Below are positions 23,641 to 32,415 of a stretch of 35,502 nucleotides of DNA, one piece after another; positions within the stretch are counted from its first letter, which is position 1, and each line of letters opens with the position of its first letter. Source of the stretch: Alphaproteobacteria bacterium (GTDB lineage: Bacteria; Pseudomonadota; Alphaproteobacteria; UBA9655). Both the position numbers and the translations under genes were made by a program. The DNA lies in the NCBI GenBank assembly GCA_013287205.1, contig JABDEE010000009.1:1-35502 (forward strand). Reading direction: 5' to 3'. The notes below the pieces were generated by a model. The model was not told the origin of the DNA, ran no database searches, and saw only the letters and a list, made by a program, of their open reading frames with translations.

Positions 23641-23979
23641 TCAAACATGAAACGACTCGCCGCACCCACATTTACCCTTCTCATTGGGATTGGTGAAGAC
23701 AAATCCGGAGGATAACTTTTCTTCTTTGTAATCCATTTCCGACCCTAAAATGAACATAACCGCTTGAGGATCAATCAACACCTTGAGGCCATCAACCTCA
23801 ATAAGCTCATCCTTTGGCGGTGCCGCATCCGCAAATTCCAATGAATACGCAAGCCCTGTGCACCCTTTCGTCTTCACACCAATGCGGATGCCGTAAGAGG
23901 GCTTCCCTCGTCCGGCCAGAAGCGTCTTGACTTGCGCAATGGCAGCTGGCGTAAGAGTTAAAATGGGCGGCCGGCTCAT
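23641..23979 (-). CDS. iscA: Iron-sulfur cluster assembly protein IscA (HesB family)
   Basis: IscA is an A-type carrier that accepts or delivers Fe-S clusters. The 112-residue protein has the three invariant cysteines: Cys40 (TKGCTGLAY) and the C-terminal pair Cys104/Cys106 (KCGCGESF). The start overlaps the iscU stop by 4 bp, so it is translationally coupled. A 140-bp gap with a 67-bp palindrome separates it from hscB. SufA and ErpA share this fold; context decides for IscA. Confidence 0.93.
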   Translation of the reverse strand: MSRPPILTLTPAAIAQVKTLLAGRGKPSYGIRIGVKTKGCTGLAYSLEFADAAPPKDELIEVDGLKVLIDPQAVMFILGSEMDYKEEKLSSGFVFTNPNEKGKCGCGESFHV

Positions 23980-24359
23980 GCGCTTTTCTTGAGCTGATAA
24001 TCATTGATGGCAGCCTTAATCGCATCCTCCGCCAACATGGAACAATGGAGCTTTACAGGGGGCAGGGAAAGATGCTGGGCAATCACCGTATTTTTAATGG
24101 CACCCGCTTCTTCCAAGGTTTTCCCCTTGATCCATTCGGTCACAAGGGAGCTTGAAGCAATCGCAGAGCCACACCCAAAGGTTTTAAACTTCGCGTCCTC
24201 GATGACCCCGTTATCATTCACCTTAATCTGCAGCTTCATCACATCCCCACACGCGGGCGCCCCCACAAGCCCCGTTCCCACAGCCGTGTCCTTGGCATCC
24301 AAGGTACCCACGTTCCGGGGATTTTCATAGTGATCAATCACTTTTGTTGAATAGGCCAT
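23976..24359 (-). CDS. iscU: Iron-sulfur cluster scaffold IscU
   Basis: IscU is the scaffold on which [2Fe-2S] clusters are built from IscS sulfur. The 127-residue protein shows the ligands Cys37, Asp39 (PACGD), Cys63 (FGCGSA), His105 and Cys106 (KLHCSML). It also has the chaperone-recognition motif LPPVK at 99-103, which HscA binds. The start at 24359 is fixed by AGGAGG 7 nt upstream; an earlier in-frame Met at 24407 would reach back over the iscS stop. It is third in the isc block after the two desulfurases. Confidence 0.97.
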   Translation of the reverse strand: MAYSTKVIDHYENPRNVGTLDAKDTAVGTGLVGAPACGDVMKLQIKVNDNGVIEDAKFKTFGCGSAIASSSLVTEWIKGKTLEEAGAIKNTVIAQHLSLPPVKLHCSMLAEDAIKAAINDYQLKKSA

Positions 24360-24391
24360 GGTCGTTCCTCCTGTTGTTAGTGATGGGCCAG

Positions 24392-25606
24392 TTAATGATG
24401 AGCCCATTGGATTGATTTTATATCAACCCCGTCCCGGTGCATATCCCATAAGGGACTCATCTCGCGCAATCGCTTGACTTCTTGAATAATTTTTTTGGCA
24501 GCCGTATCCACCTCAGCTTCTGTGGTAAACCGCCCAAATCCAATACGTAAACTCGTGTGCGCCATATCTTCTTCTACCCCTAAAGCTTTCAAAACATAGG
24601 AAGGCTCGAGAGAGGCCGACGTACACGCAGATCCTGAGGAAACAGCCAGATCCTTCATTCCCATCATCAGCCCCTCCCCTTCCACAAAAGCGAAGCTCAG
24701 ATTGAGGTTACCAGGAATACGATGCTCCAGATCCCCATTGAGATACACCTCATCAAGCTCCGCCTGAATCGTCTTGTAAAACCGGTCTCTGAGCGCTGTC
24801 AGACGTGCGGATTCAGAGGCCATCTCCGCTTCCGCAATGGCACAGGCCTCGCCCAGGCCTACGCAGAGCGGCGGCGACAGGGTGCCGGACCGCATGCCCC
24901 GCTCTTGGCCCCCGCCTGTAATCAGAGAGGTCAGGCGCACCCGCGGTTTGCGCCGTACATAAAGCGCCCCTACCCCCTTCGGCCCATAGATCTTATGGCC
25001 GGAGATGCTCAAGAGATCGATGTTCATGGCGTCCACATCAATGGGAATCTTACCCACGGCTTGGGCTGCATCCGTATGAAAAAAGACACCCTTGGCCCGG
25101 CAGATTTTCCCGATCTCCGCCAACGGTTGGATAACCCCAATCTCATTGTTCACAGCCATGATGGACACAAGACTGGTCCGGTCTGTGATCGCCTCCTCCA
25201 ACTGCTTGAGATCAATGATTCCCTGGGAATTCACAGGCAGATAGGTGACTTTAAACCCTTCTTGCTCCAGGTGGCGACAACTATCGAGAACACACTTGTG
25301 CTCTGTGGCACAGGTCACGATATGATCCTTCTGAGCCTTGTAAAAATGCGCAACACCTTTAATGGCAAGGTTATTCGATTCCGTCGCCCCACTGGTGAAA
25401 ATGACGGCCTTCGGATCTGCATGAATCAGATGAGCAACCTTGAGACGTGCCTCTTCCACCACCTCTTCCGCCCGCCACCCGTAAGCATGGCTGCGAGAAT
25501 GGGGGTTCCCAAATTCTTCTGTAAAATAGGGCAACATAACCTGAAGCACCCGCGGATCACACGGGGTCGTCGCCTGATAATCAAGATAAATAGGGCGGTC
25601 GCTCAT
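24392..25606 (-). CDS. iscS: Cysteine desulfurase IscS
   Basis: IscS is a PLP enzyme that takes sulfur from cysteine and passes it to IscU and to tRNA thiolation enzymes. The 404-residue protein has His103 (ATEHK), Asp179 (HTDAAQ), the PLP lysine Lys205 ([10 protein letters not shown]) and the catalytic Cys328 on the loop SSGSACTSA, all typical of group I IscS. The C-terminus ends SIQWAHH, near the usual IscU-docking tail. It overlaps the preceding desulfurase gene by 4 bp. Confidence 0.97.
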   Translation of the reverse strand: MSDRPIYLDYQATTPCDPRVLQVMLPYFTEEFGNPHSRSHAYGWRAEEVVEEARLKVAHLIHADPKAVIFTSGATESNNLAIKGVAHFYKAQKDHIVTCATEHKCVLDSCRHLEQEGFKVTYLPVNSQGIIDLKQLEEAITDRTSLVSIMAVNNEIGVIQPLAEIGKICRAKGVFFHTDAAQAVGKIPIDVDAMNIDLLSISGHKIYGPKGVGALYVRRKPRVRLTSLITGGGQERGMRSGTLSPPLCVGLGEACAIAEAEMASESARLTALRDRFYKTIQAELDEVYLNGDLEHRIPGNLNLSFAFVEGEGLMMGMKDLAVSSGSACTSASLEPSYVLKALGVEEDMAHTSLRIGFGRFTTEAEVDTAAKKIIQEVKRLREMSPLWDMHRDGVDIKSIQWAHH

Positions 25607-26685
25607 GAGGCCTCCTTAAGGGAAGGCTTCGCATAAATCTCTTTCCACCCCTTGATAAAGGCGTCAATATCAGACCCCTTGGTGTTCCATCCCATGCTGA
25701 CCCGCAAAGCTGATTGCGCTTCCTGCTGGGAACATCCCATGGCCACCAGCACATGGGACGGCTTCATCGTGCCTGAAGAACAGGCCGCCCCAGCCCCCAC
25801 AGCGATTCCTTTGAGATCAAACGCCATGAGCTGAAGTTCAATAGGCACGCCTGGCATCCCAAGACACACCGTATTTGCAACCCGCGGCGCTTGCTTCCCA
25901 TAAATAATGGCATCCGGCAGGTTCTCTTCAATCTGCTGTTGGAACGTTGCAAGAGCGGTAAGATCATCCTTGAGAGACGCACGCAGAGCCATTCCAAATC
26001 CCGCAGCAAGAGGGGCAGAAAGGGTACCGGACCGCATGCCATATTCTTGGCCGCCACCACGTATCAACGGGTTCAGATGGGTTTCCTCCCGCATCACAAG
26101 AGCTCCAATCCCAATCGGCCCCCCGCACTTGTGGGCAGAAAGAGTCATAAAATCAACGCCCAAGGTTTCCAAAGAAAGGGGCACATGGCCAATCGCTTGA
26201 ATTCCATCCGTATGCACCCGCCATCCTCTCGAACGGGCCAACCGAGCGGCCTCTTGAACAGGCTGAATGATGCCCGTCTCATTATTCACCAGCATCATGG
26301 AAAGAAGACCAGGACTTGTGAAGGAGGTCAACTGCTTGTCTAAGGCATTGAGGTCAATCACACCCTCTTTTGTTGACGGCACAATATAGGGGTTCACCGC
26401 ATTTTTGAGCATGGAATCGTGTTCCAGACTCGACACCAGAAGCGGCCCTTTTGCAAAATGGTTGAGCACAAACGCATTCGCTTCCGTCCCCCCGCTCGTA
26501 AAAACAACCCGCTGAGCGCCCGTAAAGTCGCTAATCGTTTTGCGCGCCTCATCAATCACAGCCCGTAAGCGCCGTCCTGCCCCATGAGGGGAAGACGGAT
26601 TTCCCGTCCATTCAAGCACCTCCGCCATCGCATCTTTCGCCTGCGGGCGAAGAGGGGTTGATGCATTATAGTCAAGATAGATCAT
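25603..26685 (-). CDS. Second cysteine desulfurase, NifS/IscS-like
   Basis: The 360-residue PLP enzyme is homologous to IscS but clearly diverged. It has His89 (LEHDSM), Asp160 (HTDGIQ), the PLP lysine Lys186 ([10 protein letters not shown]) and a catalytic-loop Cys302 (GAACSSG). It lacks the IscS-specific tail. Two desulfurase genes in tandem ahead of iscU are typical of Rickettsia-like alphaproteobacteria. The ends overlap iscR and iscS by 4 bp each, so the three are translationally coupled. Whether it supplies IscU or a separate sulfur pathway is not evident. Confidence 0.93.
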   Translation of the reverse strand: MIYLDYNASTPLRPQAKDAMAEVLEWTGNPSSPHGAGRRLRAVIDEARKTISDFTGAQRVVFTSGGTEANAFVLNHFAKGPLLVSSLEHDSMLKNAVNPYIVPSTKEGVIDLNALDKQLTSFTSPGLLSMMLVNNETGIIQPVQEAARLARSRGWRVHTDGIQAIGHVPLSLETLGVDFMTLSAHKCGGPIGIGALVMREETHLNPLIRGGGQEYGMRSGTLSAPLAAGFGMALRASLKDDLTALATFQQQIEENLPDAIIYGKQAPRVANTVCLGMPGVPIELQLMAFDLKGIAVGAGAACSSGTMKPSHVLVAMGCSQQEAQSALRVSMGWNTKGSDIDAFIKGWKEIYAKPSLKEAS

Positions 26686-27098
26686 GTTAAACGCCTTTCA
26701 CACACATCGGCCAAAGAAATTCCATTGAGATATTGGTGCATTTGTTGGCCCAACCCTGCCCAGAGCGCATGGGTGAGGCACGTCCCCTTTGTTCCCACGC
26801 ACCCTGTGTCTGAAGTTTTGGAACAACGGGTCGTTTCAATGGGCTCTCCTATAGCTTCTAAAATTTCAGAGATCCGGATCGTCTCCGCCTCCCGCGCCAG
26901 ACTATACCCCCCCTGATGACCGCGGGTGCTCGCAATGAGCCCTTTGTGACGCAAAGTGGCAAAGAGTTGCTCAAGATAGGAGGCTGGCAAAGACTGACGC
27001 TGGGCAATTTCCGTCACGGCCAGGGGCTTCCCCTTGCTATAATAAGCAAGGTCCACAAGGGCCATCACGGCGTATCGTCCTTTCGTGCCAAGTTTCAT
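26682..27098 (-). CDS. iscR: Rrf2-family regulator IscR
   Basis: IscR senses Fe-S status through a [2Fe-2S] cluster and represses the isc operon. From the Met at 27098 (138 residues) it has the Rrf2 winged helix (KLGTKGRYAVMALVDLAYY, then QLFATLRHKGLIASTRGHQGGY). The ligands are Cys92, Cys100, Cys107 and His110. Spacing is wider than E. coli (Cys92, 98, 104, His107), but the order is the same. The Met at 27134 is less likely because family members begin at MKLxTKGRYA. It heads the operon and overlaps nifS by 4 bp. A palindrome 40 bp upstream is its likely operator. Confidence 0.94.
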   Translation of the reverse strand: MKLGTKGRYAVMALVDLAYYSKGKPLAVTEIAQRQSLPASYLEQLFATLRHKGLIASTRGHQGGYSLAREAETIRISEILEAIGEPIETTRCSKTSDTGCVGTKGTCLTHALWAGLGQQMHQYLNGISLADVCERRLT

Positions 27099-27137
27099 TG
27101 GGTAAGGTGCTCTCTCATGACCCACCCGTAGCATTCC

Positions 27138-27152
27138 TGACTAATTTAGTCA
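27138..27152. promoter_or_regulatory. IscR-box-like palindrome upstream of iscR
   Basis: TGACTAATTTAGTCA is a perfect inverted repeat (TGACTAA/TTAGTCA around one base), 40 bp before the iscR start. A half-site, TTGACTAA, recurs at 27187-27194. Location and symmetry fit an autoregulatory IscR operator; binding is inferred. Confidence 0.6.
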
Positions 27153-27218
27153 AGTATGAAGTCTACTGCCCCTCCGCCCGAACTGATTGACTAATGAAAG
27201 TATGTGCAACGCGGTTAG

Positions 27219-27857
27219 CTATTGTCGCCATATTTTAGCCAGTTGCTCTCCCAGAGGATCCCATCTAAAGCCCATACGCAAGATATTTGAGCGCATCGTA
27301 CCTACCTCCTCCAGAATCGAGGTGAGATCCTCAGGTTTCGCATCTAAATTCTTGACCGATGCGTTTAACTTTTCCATCGCCTTATGTAGATCGGATTTAT
27401 CGCGATTCATCGATTTTAGGTACAAACCCCTAACCTTTAAATTTACATTTTCTGCATTATCTTTAGCTTTATTGAAGAATGTAATAAATTCCTCCTCCAT
27501 CTCGAGCCCAAGTCTTGAAACAACAATCCCAATCACACCTGCTTCCGTGCCATCATTTATTCTGACATATGGCCTGTATGCTGGATTATCCGCCAAAAAT
27601 CTTGCCATCTTCCTCCCAAATTCTGAATTTTCGTCGTATCTCCTTAGCTTTACCGATTCCCCTTTCTTGACCGCCTGTCCACCAGCTCCTGCTCCTGGTG
27701 CAGAGTGAGCCTCAGCATCTCCACTCGCTGCCGCTACCGACGCAGATGCCTGCTGCGATCCAAGGTCTTCATTGACTTGACTCGACGCATACGCCCCATT
27801 TCCCGCACCCAGAGCCAAAACACTTGTTGAGACAAGCATAAAATTCTTAACATCCAT
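27219..27857 (-). CDS. Secreted protein of unknown function
   Basis: From the Met at 27857 (212 residues; GGAG 8 nt upstream) the protein has a signal peptide (MDVKNFMLVSTSVLALGAG, cleavage near YASS). An Ala/Gly/Ser-rich linker (to about residue 65) follows, then a helical domain beginning FGRKMARFLADNPAYRPYVR and ending WDPLGEQLAKIWRQ. No family is recognised. The layout (signal, flexible linker, compact helical domain) resembles other orphan secreted proteins in this window. The gene upstream is transcribed in the same direction, 92 bp away. Confidence 0.65.
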   Translation of the reverse strand: MDVKNFMLVSTSVLALGAGNGAYASSQVNEDLGSQQASASVAAASGDAEAHSAPGAGAGGQAVKKGESVKLRRYDENSEFGRKMARFLADNPAYRPYVRINDGTEAGVIGIVVSRLGLEMEEEFITFFNKAKDNAENVNLKVRGLYLKSMNRDKSDLHKAMEKLNASVKNLDAKPEDLTSILEEVGTMRSNILRMGFRWDPLGEQLAKIWRQ

Positions 27858-27949
27858 CACACATTCTCCATTTTTACTATAATAAAAAATCATTTTATAG
27901 TATTTCTATATAGACACTCCCCCTCCAAACATCAAGCATAAAAAGCTAA

Positions 27950-28654
27950 TTACTTTCCCTCCCCCTGCCCCCTCTTCAGCAAAGGCAACGCGAAGTGAGA
28001 AGGAGTGGCAAAGCTAATCCCCACAAAACTTCCTGTTTTTGAGTAGATGGCTGTGTTGATTCCCACAACGCGCCCGTCAGTTGTAATGAGGGGCCCCCCT
28101 GAATTCCCCGGATTCACCACCGCATCCGTCTGGATAAAGGTCCGCGCAGGGGTAATACCGTCTTCGATATGCCCAAGGGCCGAGACAATTCCACTGGTCA
28201 CCGATTGCCCCACCCCAAAAGGATTGCCCATCGCCAAGATCACATCTCCCACCTCTAAAGGAGGTGTCTGTGGAATGGACACATAAGGCAAATCCTGAGC
28301 TCCTTGGATTTGGAGGAGAGCCAGGCCCGTTTCCGAATCCATCCCCCGCACTTTGGCTGGAAATTTTCGCAGGTCTGCAAGGGTAACGGTGATGGTATCC
28401 GCCCCCCGCACCACATGGGCACTCGTCAACACAAGGCCGTCTTTACTCACAAGAAGCCCGGATCCTTGCGCATCTTGGGTGGCCTGCTTTGTCTGTCGGT
28501 CCCCATATACATTCACCACCGCAGGCGCGATTTTCTTAATCACAGGCGCGAAGCTAAGGACGACTTGTTCGGGCAGGCGTTTTTGCGGACAGCTCTTATC
28601 GCCACAAGAGGCAACACACAAGCTGAGCCCTAACGTGAGAGCCATAAATCTCAT
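27950..28654 (-). CDS. HtrA-like trypsin-fold lipoprotein lacking PDZ and the expected Asp
   Basis: The 234-residue protein has a lipoprotein signal with lipobox VASC (Cys17), then a chymotrypsin-fold domain of the DegP/HtrA type. His80 (LTSAHVV) and Ser185 (NPGNSGGPL) are in place. The position of the catalytic Asp in the family motif (DxxTD-I/L-A) reads SETGLALL, so Gly110 replaces Asp; Asp106 nearby is an uncertain substitute. There is no PDZ domain after residue 225. It may be inactive, altered, or a binding protein. It would be membrane-anchored in the periplasm. The start is ATG 28654; the in-frame TTG at 28657 is better spaced from AGGAGG (8 nt against 11), so one codon is in doubt. 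Confidence 0.85.
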   Translation of the reverse strand: MRFMALTLGLSLCVASCGDKSCPQKRLPEQVVLSFAPVIKKIAPAVVNVYGDRQTKQATQDAQGSGLLVSKDGLVLTSAHVVRGADTITVTLADLRKFPAKVRGMDSETGLALLQIQGAQDLPYVSIPQTPPLEVGDVILAMGNPFGVGQSVTSGIVSALGHIEDGITPARTFIQTDAVVNPGNSGGPLITTDGRVVGINTAIYSKTGSFVGISFATPSHFALPLLKRGQGEGK

Positions 28655-28829
28655 CAAAGTTTAATCCTCCTCTCCTCTTTTCAGCATTCTACAGCATTCC
28701 AGACAAGGGTCAAATTTTTTGAAAAACGTTAAAAAAAGTTGCATACAATTTAAAAATAAACTATACGTTCACAATGATATTGTTTTATTAAAATGACAAT
28801 GCATATTAAGATCGAAACAGTGGAGAAAA

Positions 28830-30953
28830 ATGATGAAGAACTCGCCAACTTTAGAAAAAACCTTAGGAGGAGTGTCCCTCATTGCCGTCACTCTTCTTTC
28901 TATCACACCTGCTGAAGCATCGATGAAACAAAGAATTGCAGCATGGGAGCAAAGGGACAACGCCTCTGCGCCGGCTGCCGCCTCTGCCTCTGCTGCCGTT
29001 GCACCTGCCGCTTCAGTACAGGCCTTGCCCAAAGATCTCGATGATGCTTTTGCAAAAGCCTATCCCGAAGCCTCTGCCTCTGCTGCCGTTGCACCTGCCG
29101 CTTCAGCACAGGCCTTGCCCAAAGATCTCGATGATGCTTTTGCAAAAGCCTATCCCGAAACCATGAAAGGGTCTCTGGCCGATCCTCTTCGTTACCCTCA
29201 CGTGTTAGCCCAATTGCGCGTTACGTCACGACATGAAGGGCTTAGAACGGATACCCGAGAGTCAATGCAATTCTCAAAAGAGTACATTGGCCCCATTGTC
29301 ACACAATATATGCAAAATCTCAAAAGCCATGCGGCTGCCTCCGGAAAGAGCACGCCCGCCTTCACCCAACTGTGGACCGATATTAACGGAGAATTCCAGG
29401 ATCTTCTGACAGGAAAACTCAAAATGCCCAACCACTGGGAAGCACTGGAGGCTTCTATTACCCGCTGCGTTCATTTGGCCTCTTCTTTAGAAGCCAACGA
29501 GCCTGTCGCTTCCAGCCTTTTTGATCTCTCAGAATTCAAAGGCAAGTGGATTAGCCTCTTACAGGCCTCCAAAGCACCGGTACCTCCCTATCTTCTAGAA
29601 CAGGAGGGAGACGTGCCTGCCTGGCAACACTCCTTGCATGCATGCTTAACAAACTTATATCTTTTGAAGTGTGGGCAGCTCCCTGGTTACCAACCAGATT
29701 CTTTTCCTCTTTGGCCCTACTCAGGAACAACGACAAGCGGTCACTTCTATTACCTTACTCAAAATGTGAAACATCTCATTGATACGGAACCAAGGCATAC
29801 ATGGCCTGAACCAGTTTACGCCCTTATTCCCATAGAAGGAGAATTCGGCCTCACGACCATGGTCGAAGCCCTCCTTCAGAACATAATCGCTGTGCCCCTC
29901 ACACTGCAAAAGGCTGCTGTGCATACAGTGAATTTCTCACCCTCTGAAATGGCAGTGCATGATCTTCTGCACTCCGAAAAAGATCCTCGGGCAAAGGTTA
30001 TTTATCAGGAAATTCTCGACCGATTAGCACAAATTTCTGAAGCTAAAGGCTATGTGACGGAGGGGATCAACCTTGCTGTAAAGCAGGTCGAGCAACGCTG
30101 TCGCATGCTCCATGATATGTTATTGGAGAGCGTCAAATTGCAAAAAGCGCATTTCTTAAAAGCTCCTGAAGCTGACCAGCAGAAAGGGGGAATTGCACGC
30201 CAGAACTATAATACGGTCATCTCAAGCTTAGCCTTAATGCTTCATGAGCTATATACGTTCAATCAAGGGACATTAACCGCGAAAACATTTGATGAAGCCC
30301 TGGACACCCTTAACCCAGGCTTGAATTTTGGCCCCTTACACGTTTCTCTTGATAATGATCGCAACGTTGAGACGCCTGCGCAAAGGTGGTCAGAGCTCAG
30401 TGATCCTGAGATTGTCACTGCCTTCAAAGCAAAGACGGCGGCTGAAGCTGAGAAGAGTGCTGCTGAAAAGCTTAAATTGGCACCCTATGCTGATGCAAAG
30501 GACTGGAAAGTCACCCGTACACCAATCACGCTTAAGCTCGAAGCAATTACAAAAAGTGGGGAAAAATTAACCCATGAAATCGCCACCCTCCGCGGCCTCG
30601 AGACCGCCTATGTTGACCTTAACAACTATTTGAAGCCGACAAAGAACCATGAAAAAAAACCAAAATTGGATTCTCCTTCTTTGAAGGTCAATCTCGAGCG
30701 TATTCATGATTTTGCGCAGAAAGTCCGAGCAAAGGTTCCTGGTCTTTTGGCCGAGGGCTTGAATACAATTAAAGCAAGCCTTGCAGAGAGTAAGGGAGCC
30801 TACACTGCTCTCATTGCTCAGCAAAATGCTGAGTGGCTCGCGTTTATGCTCAAGGCTGGAAAACCTGCAGGAGAAGCGGCTGCAAGGGAAGAGGAAGGGT
30901 CGGCCCCTCGCTTGCCTCTCAGGGGCGGCGCAGAGGATCGTGATCAGAAGTGA
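28830..30953 (+). CDS. Large secreted helical protein with duplicated N-terminal segment
   Basis: The 707-residue protein has a signal peptide (EKTLGGVSLIAVTLLS, cleavage near AEAS), then two nearly identical 30-residue repeats (SASAAVAPAAS, then QALPKDLDDAFAKAYPE) at about 50-110. A long, mostly helical region with charged stretches follows (AKTAAEAEKSAAEKLKL, about 530). I recognise no family. GGAG lies 4 nt before the first ATG and 7 nt before the second (28833), which may be the true start. It is probably a secreted or surface protein; no membrane anchor is visible at the C-terminus. A strong hairpin lies just past its stop. Confidence 0.72.
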   Translation: MMKNSPTLEKTLGGVSLIAVTLLSITPAEASMKQRIAAWEQRDNASAPAAASASAAVAPAASVQALPKDLDDAFAKAYPEASASAAVAPAASAQALPKDLDDAFAKAYPETMKGSLADPLRYPHVLAQLRVTSRHEGLRTDTRESMQFSKEYIGPIVTQYMQNLKSHAAASGKSTPAFTQLWTDINGEFQDLLTGKLKMPNHWEALEASITRCVHLASSLEANEPVASSLFDLSEFKGKWISLLQASKAPVPPYLLEQEGDVPAWQHSLHACLTNLYLLKCGQLPGYQPDSFPLWPYSGTTTSGHFYYLTQNVKHLIDTEPRHTWPEPVYALIPIEGEFGLTTMVEALLQNIIAVPLTLQKAAVHTVNFSPSEMAVHDLLHSEKDPRAKVIYQEILDRLAQISEAKGYVTEGINLAVKQVEQRCRMLHDMLLESVKLQKAHFLKAPEADQQKGGIARQNYNTVISSLALMLHELYTFNQGTLTAKTFDEALDTLNPGLNFGPLHVSLDNDRNVETPAQRWSELSDPEIVTAFKAKTAAEAEKSAAEKLKLAPYADAKDWKVTRTPITLKLEAITKSGEKLTHEIATLRGLETAYVDLNNYLKPTKNHEKKPKLDSPSLKVNLERIHDFAQKVRAKVPGLLAEGLNTIKASLAESKGAYTALIAQQNAEWLAFMLKAGKPAGEAAAREEEGSAPRLPLRGGAEDRDQK
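28980..29159 (+). repeat. 90-bp tandem duplication inside the large secreted protein gene
   Basis: Positions 28980-29069 and 29070-29159 are copies of one 90-bp unit. They differ by one base in the body (GTA against GCA, Val to Ala). The unit is a multiple of three, so the frame is kept and each copy adds 30 residues. Near-identity points to a recent event. Confidence 0.95.
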
Positions 30954-30958
30954 TCTAA

Positions 30959-30994
30959 AGAGTCAGGGGTTCGTTTCAACGAACTCCTGACTCT
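30959..30994. terminator. Bidirectional hairpin between the secreted protein gene and the EVE gene
   Basis: A 16-bp stem (one G-T pair) has a TTCA loop: AGAGTCAGG and GTTCGT pair with ACGAAC and CCTGACTCT. It starts 6 bp past the plus-strand stop and overlaps the last codons of the minus-strand EVE gene. T-runs on either side are weak (TTTAG on the minus strand), but position and stability suit a shared terminator. Confidence 0.7.
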
Positions 30995-31386
30995 TCTGTC
31001 AAAATACCCCACGCCTCCGCATCAATCGGCATCACGGAAAGGCGGGATTGACGAACGAGCGCCAAATCTTGAAGACGGGGATCTTCCTTAATCTGAGCTA
31101 AGGTCACAGGACGCACCAAAGGCCTTACAGTTTTCATCTGTACCATGCCAAATTGATGGGTCGGGTCGGAAGGGTCGGGAACATAAGGACCACAGACCTC
31201 AATAACCCCCATAACTTGGCGCTCCGCCCCTGAATGATAAAAAAGGGCGAGATCGCCGATTTTCATGGCTTTCAGGTTATTGCGGGCTTGGTAGTTTCGC
31301 ACCCCATCCCAAGGCGTCGTCCCATTTTTCACTTGGTCCTCCCAAGACCAGGTGTTGGGTTCGGTTTTAACCAACCAGTAGGCCAT
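30976..31386 (-). CDS. EVE-domain protein
   Basis: The 136-residue protein is a single EVE domain (THYN1-like, PUA-related fold): it opens YWLVKTEPNTWSWEDQ, then WDGVRNYQARNNLK, GDLALFYHSG, GVIEVCGPYVPDPSDP and WGILTEE. EVE domains are thought to read modified bases in DNA or RNA. Bacterial single-domain forms often sit in housekeeping operons, as here. Its ATG shares one base with the gpsA stop (TAATG), so it is coupled to gpsA. Its last codons form one arm of the terminator-like hairpin. Confidence 0.92.
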   Translation of the reverse strand: MAYWLVKTEPNTWSWEDQVKNGTTPWDGVRNYQARNNLKAMKIGDLALFYHSGAERQVMGVIEVCGPYVPDPSDPTHQFGMVQMKTVRPLVRPVTLAQIKEDPRLQDLALVRQSRLSVMPIDAEAWGILTEESGVR

Positions 31387-32378
31387 TATTCCGCATCGAA
31401 GGTGAGAGGTTTACTGAGGATACGTTCAAAGAGAGCATCAATTGGCTCCTCCCCACACAGCAGCGCGTGCATCACCGCCGTCAGAGGCATATGAATCTGA
31501 TGGTGATTCGCAAGCGCATGGGCGCCCGCAACCGTATGGACTCCTTCTGTGAGCGTGTCTTTGGCCGCAAGCAACTCTTGAAGCGGCGTTCCCCGACCCA
31601 ACGCAAGACCAAAAGACCGGTTGCGCGACTGATCACTCAAAGCAGTCAACGTAATATCCCCCGCCCCCGCAAGGCCCAAAAAGGTTTCAGGCCGCGCACC
31701 CAGAGCACACCCCAAACGGGTAATCTCTGCAAGGCCGCGGGTGAGGAGGGCTGCAGAGGCGCTATCGCCAAGTCCCCTCCCCTCTGCAATCCCGCAGGCA
31801 ATGGCGATGACATTTTTACAGGCCCCTCCCACCTGAACGCCAATCAGATCCGTCGATCCATACAGACGAAAAGAAGCACTCGCGAGAACCGGTGCCACCT
31901 GCCGGCCAATGTCCAAGGTCTCGGCGGCCAACACAACCGCAACGGGCAGTTTTTTGGCCACATCATGGGCGAAACTGGGACCTGACAGAATAAGAATAGG
32001 ATTCTTGGGAAAGATCTCCCGCACCACCTCTGACATCAGCAAGCAGGTATCATGCTCAATACCTTTAGAAGCAATCACAAGGGGCACATGGGGGGCCACA
32101 AAAGGCTGAAAGGTTTCACAGGTCGACCGCATACACTGGGCCGGAGGGGTCAAAATAAGCACATCCGCTCTCGCCGCTTCTTCTGCGCTCAAGGTGGCCT
32201 GGATATTGGGATCCAAGGGAATACCTGGAAGGCGATACACATTCTCATGACGCAAGTTGATGGTCTCAACCTCGTCAAGACTGATGGACCAAAGGGTGAC
32301 GCGGGATCCGGCTCGGAAAGCCGCTAGGGCAAGAGCCGTTCCCCAAGCCCCGGCTCCGATAACTGAAACATGCTGCAC
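31386..32378 (-). CDS. gpsA: Glycerol-3-phosphate dehydrogenase [NAD(P)+]
   Basis: GpsA reduces dihydroxyacetone phosphate to sn-glycerol-3-phosphate for phospholipid synthesis. The 330-residue protein starts with the NAD(P) fold VIGAGAWGTALA. SGPSFAHDVA follows, then the catalytic lysine region GGACKNVIAIACGIAEG and the substrate-side DITLTALSDQSRNRSFG. The start is GTG at 32378, immediately before the Rossmann strand; no ribosome site is visible. It lies 37 bp after tsaD and is coupled to the EVE gene. Confidence 0.96.
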   Translation of the reverse strand: MQHVSVIGAGAWGTALALAAFRAGSRVTLWSISLDEVETINLRHENVYRLPGIPLDPNIQATLSAEEAARADVLILTPPAQCMRSTCETFQPFVAPHVPLVIASKGIEHDTCLLMSEVVREIFPKNPILILSGPSFAHDVAKKLPVAVVLAAETLDIGRQVAPVLASASFRLYGSTDLIGVQVGGACKNVIAIACGIAEGRGLGDSASAALLTRGLAEITRLGCALGARPETFLGLAGAGDITLTALSDQSRNRSFGLALGRGTPLQELLAAKDTLTEGVHTVAGAHALANHHQIHMPLTAVMHALLCGEEPIDALFERILSKPLTFDAE

Positions 32379-32415
32379 GGTGTGCGTTCCTATTATGTGT
32401 TTATTAGCGCGAACC

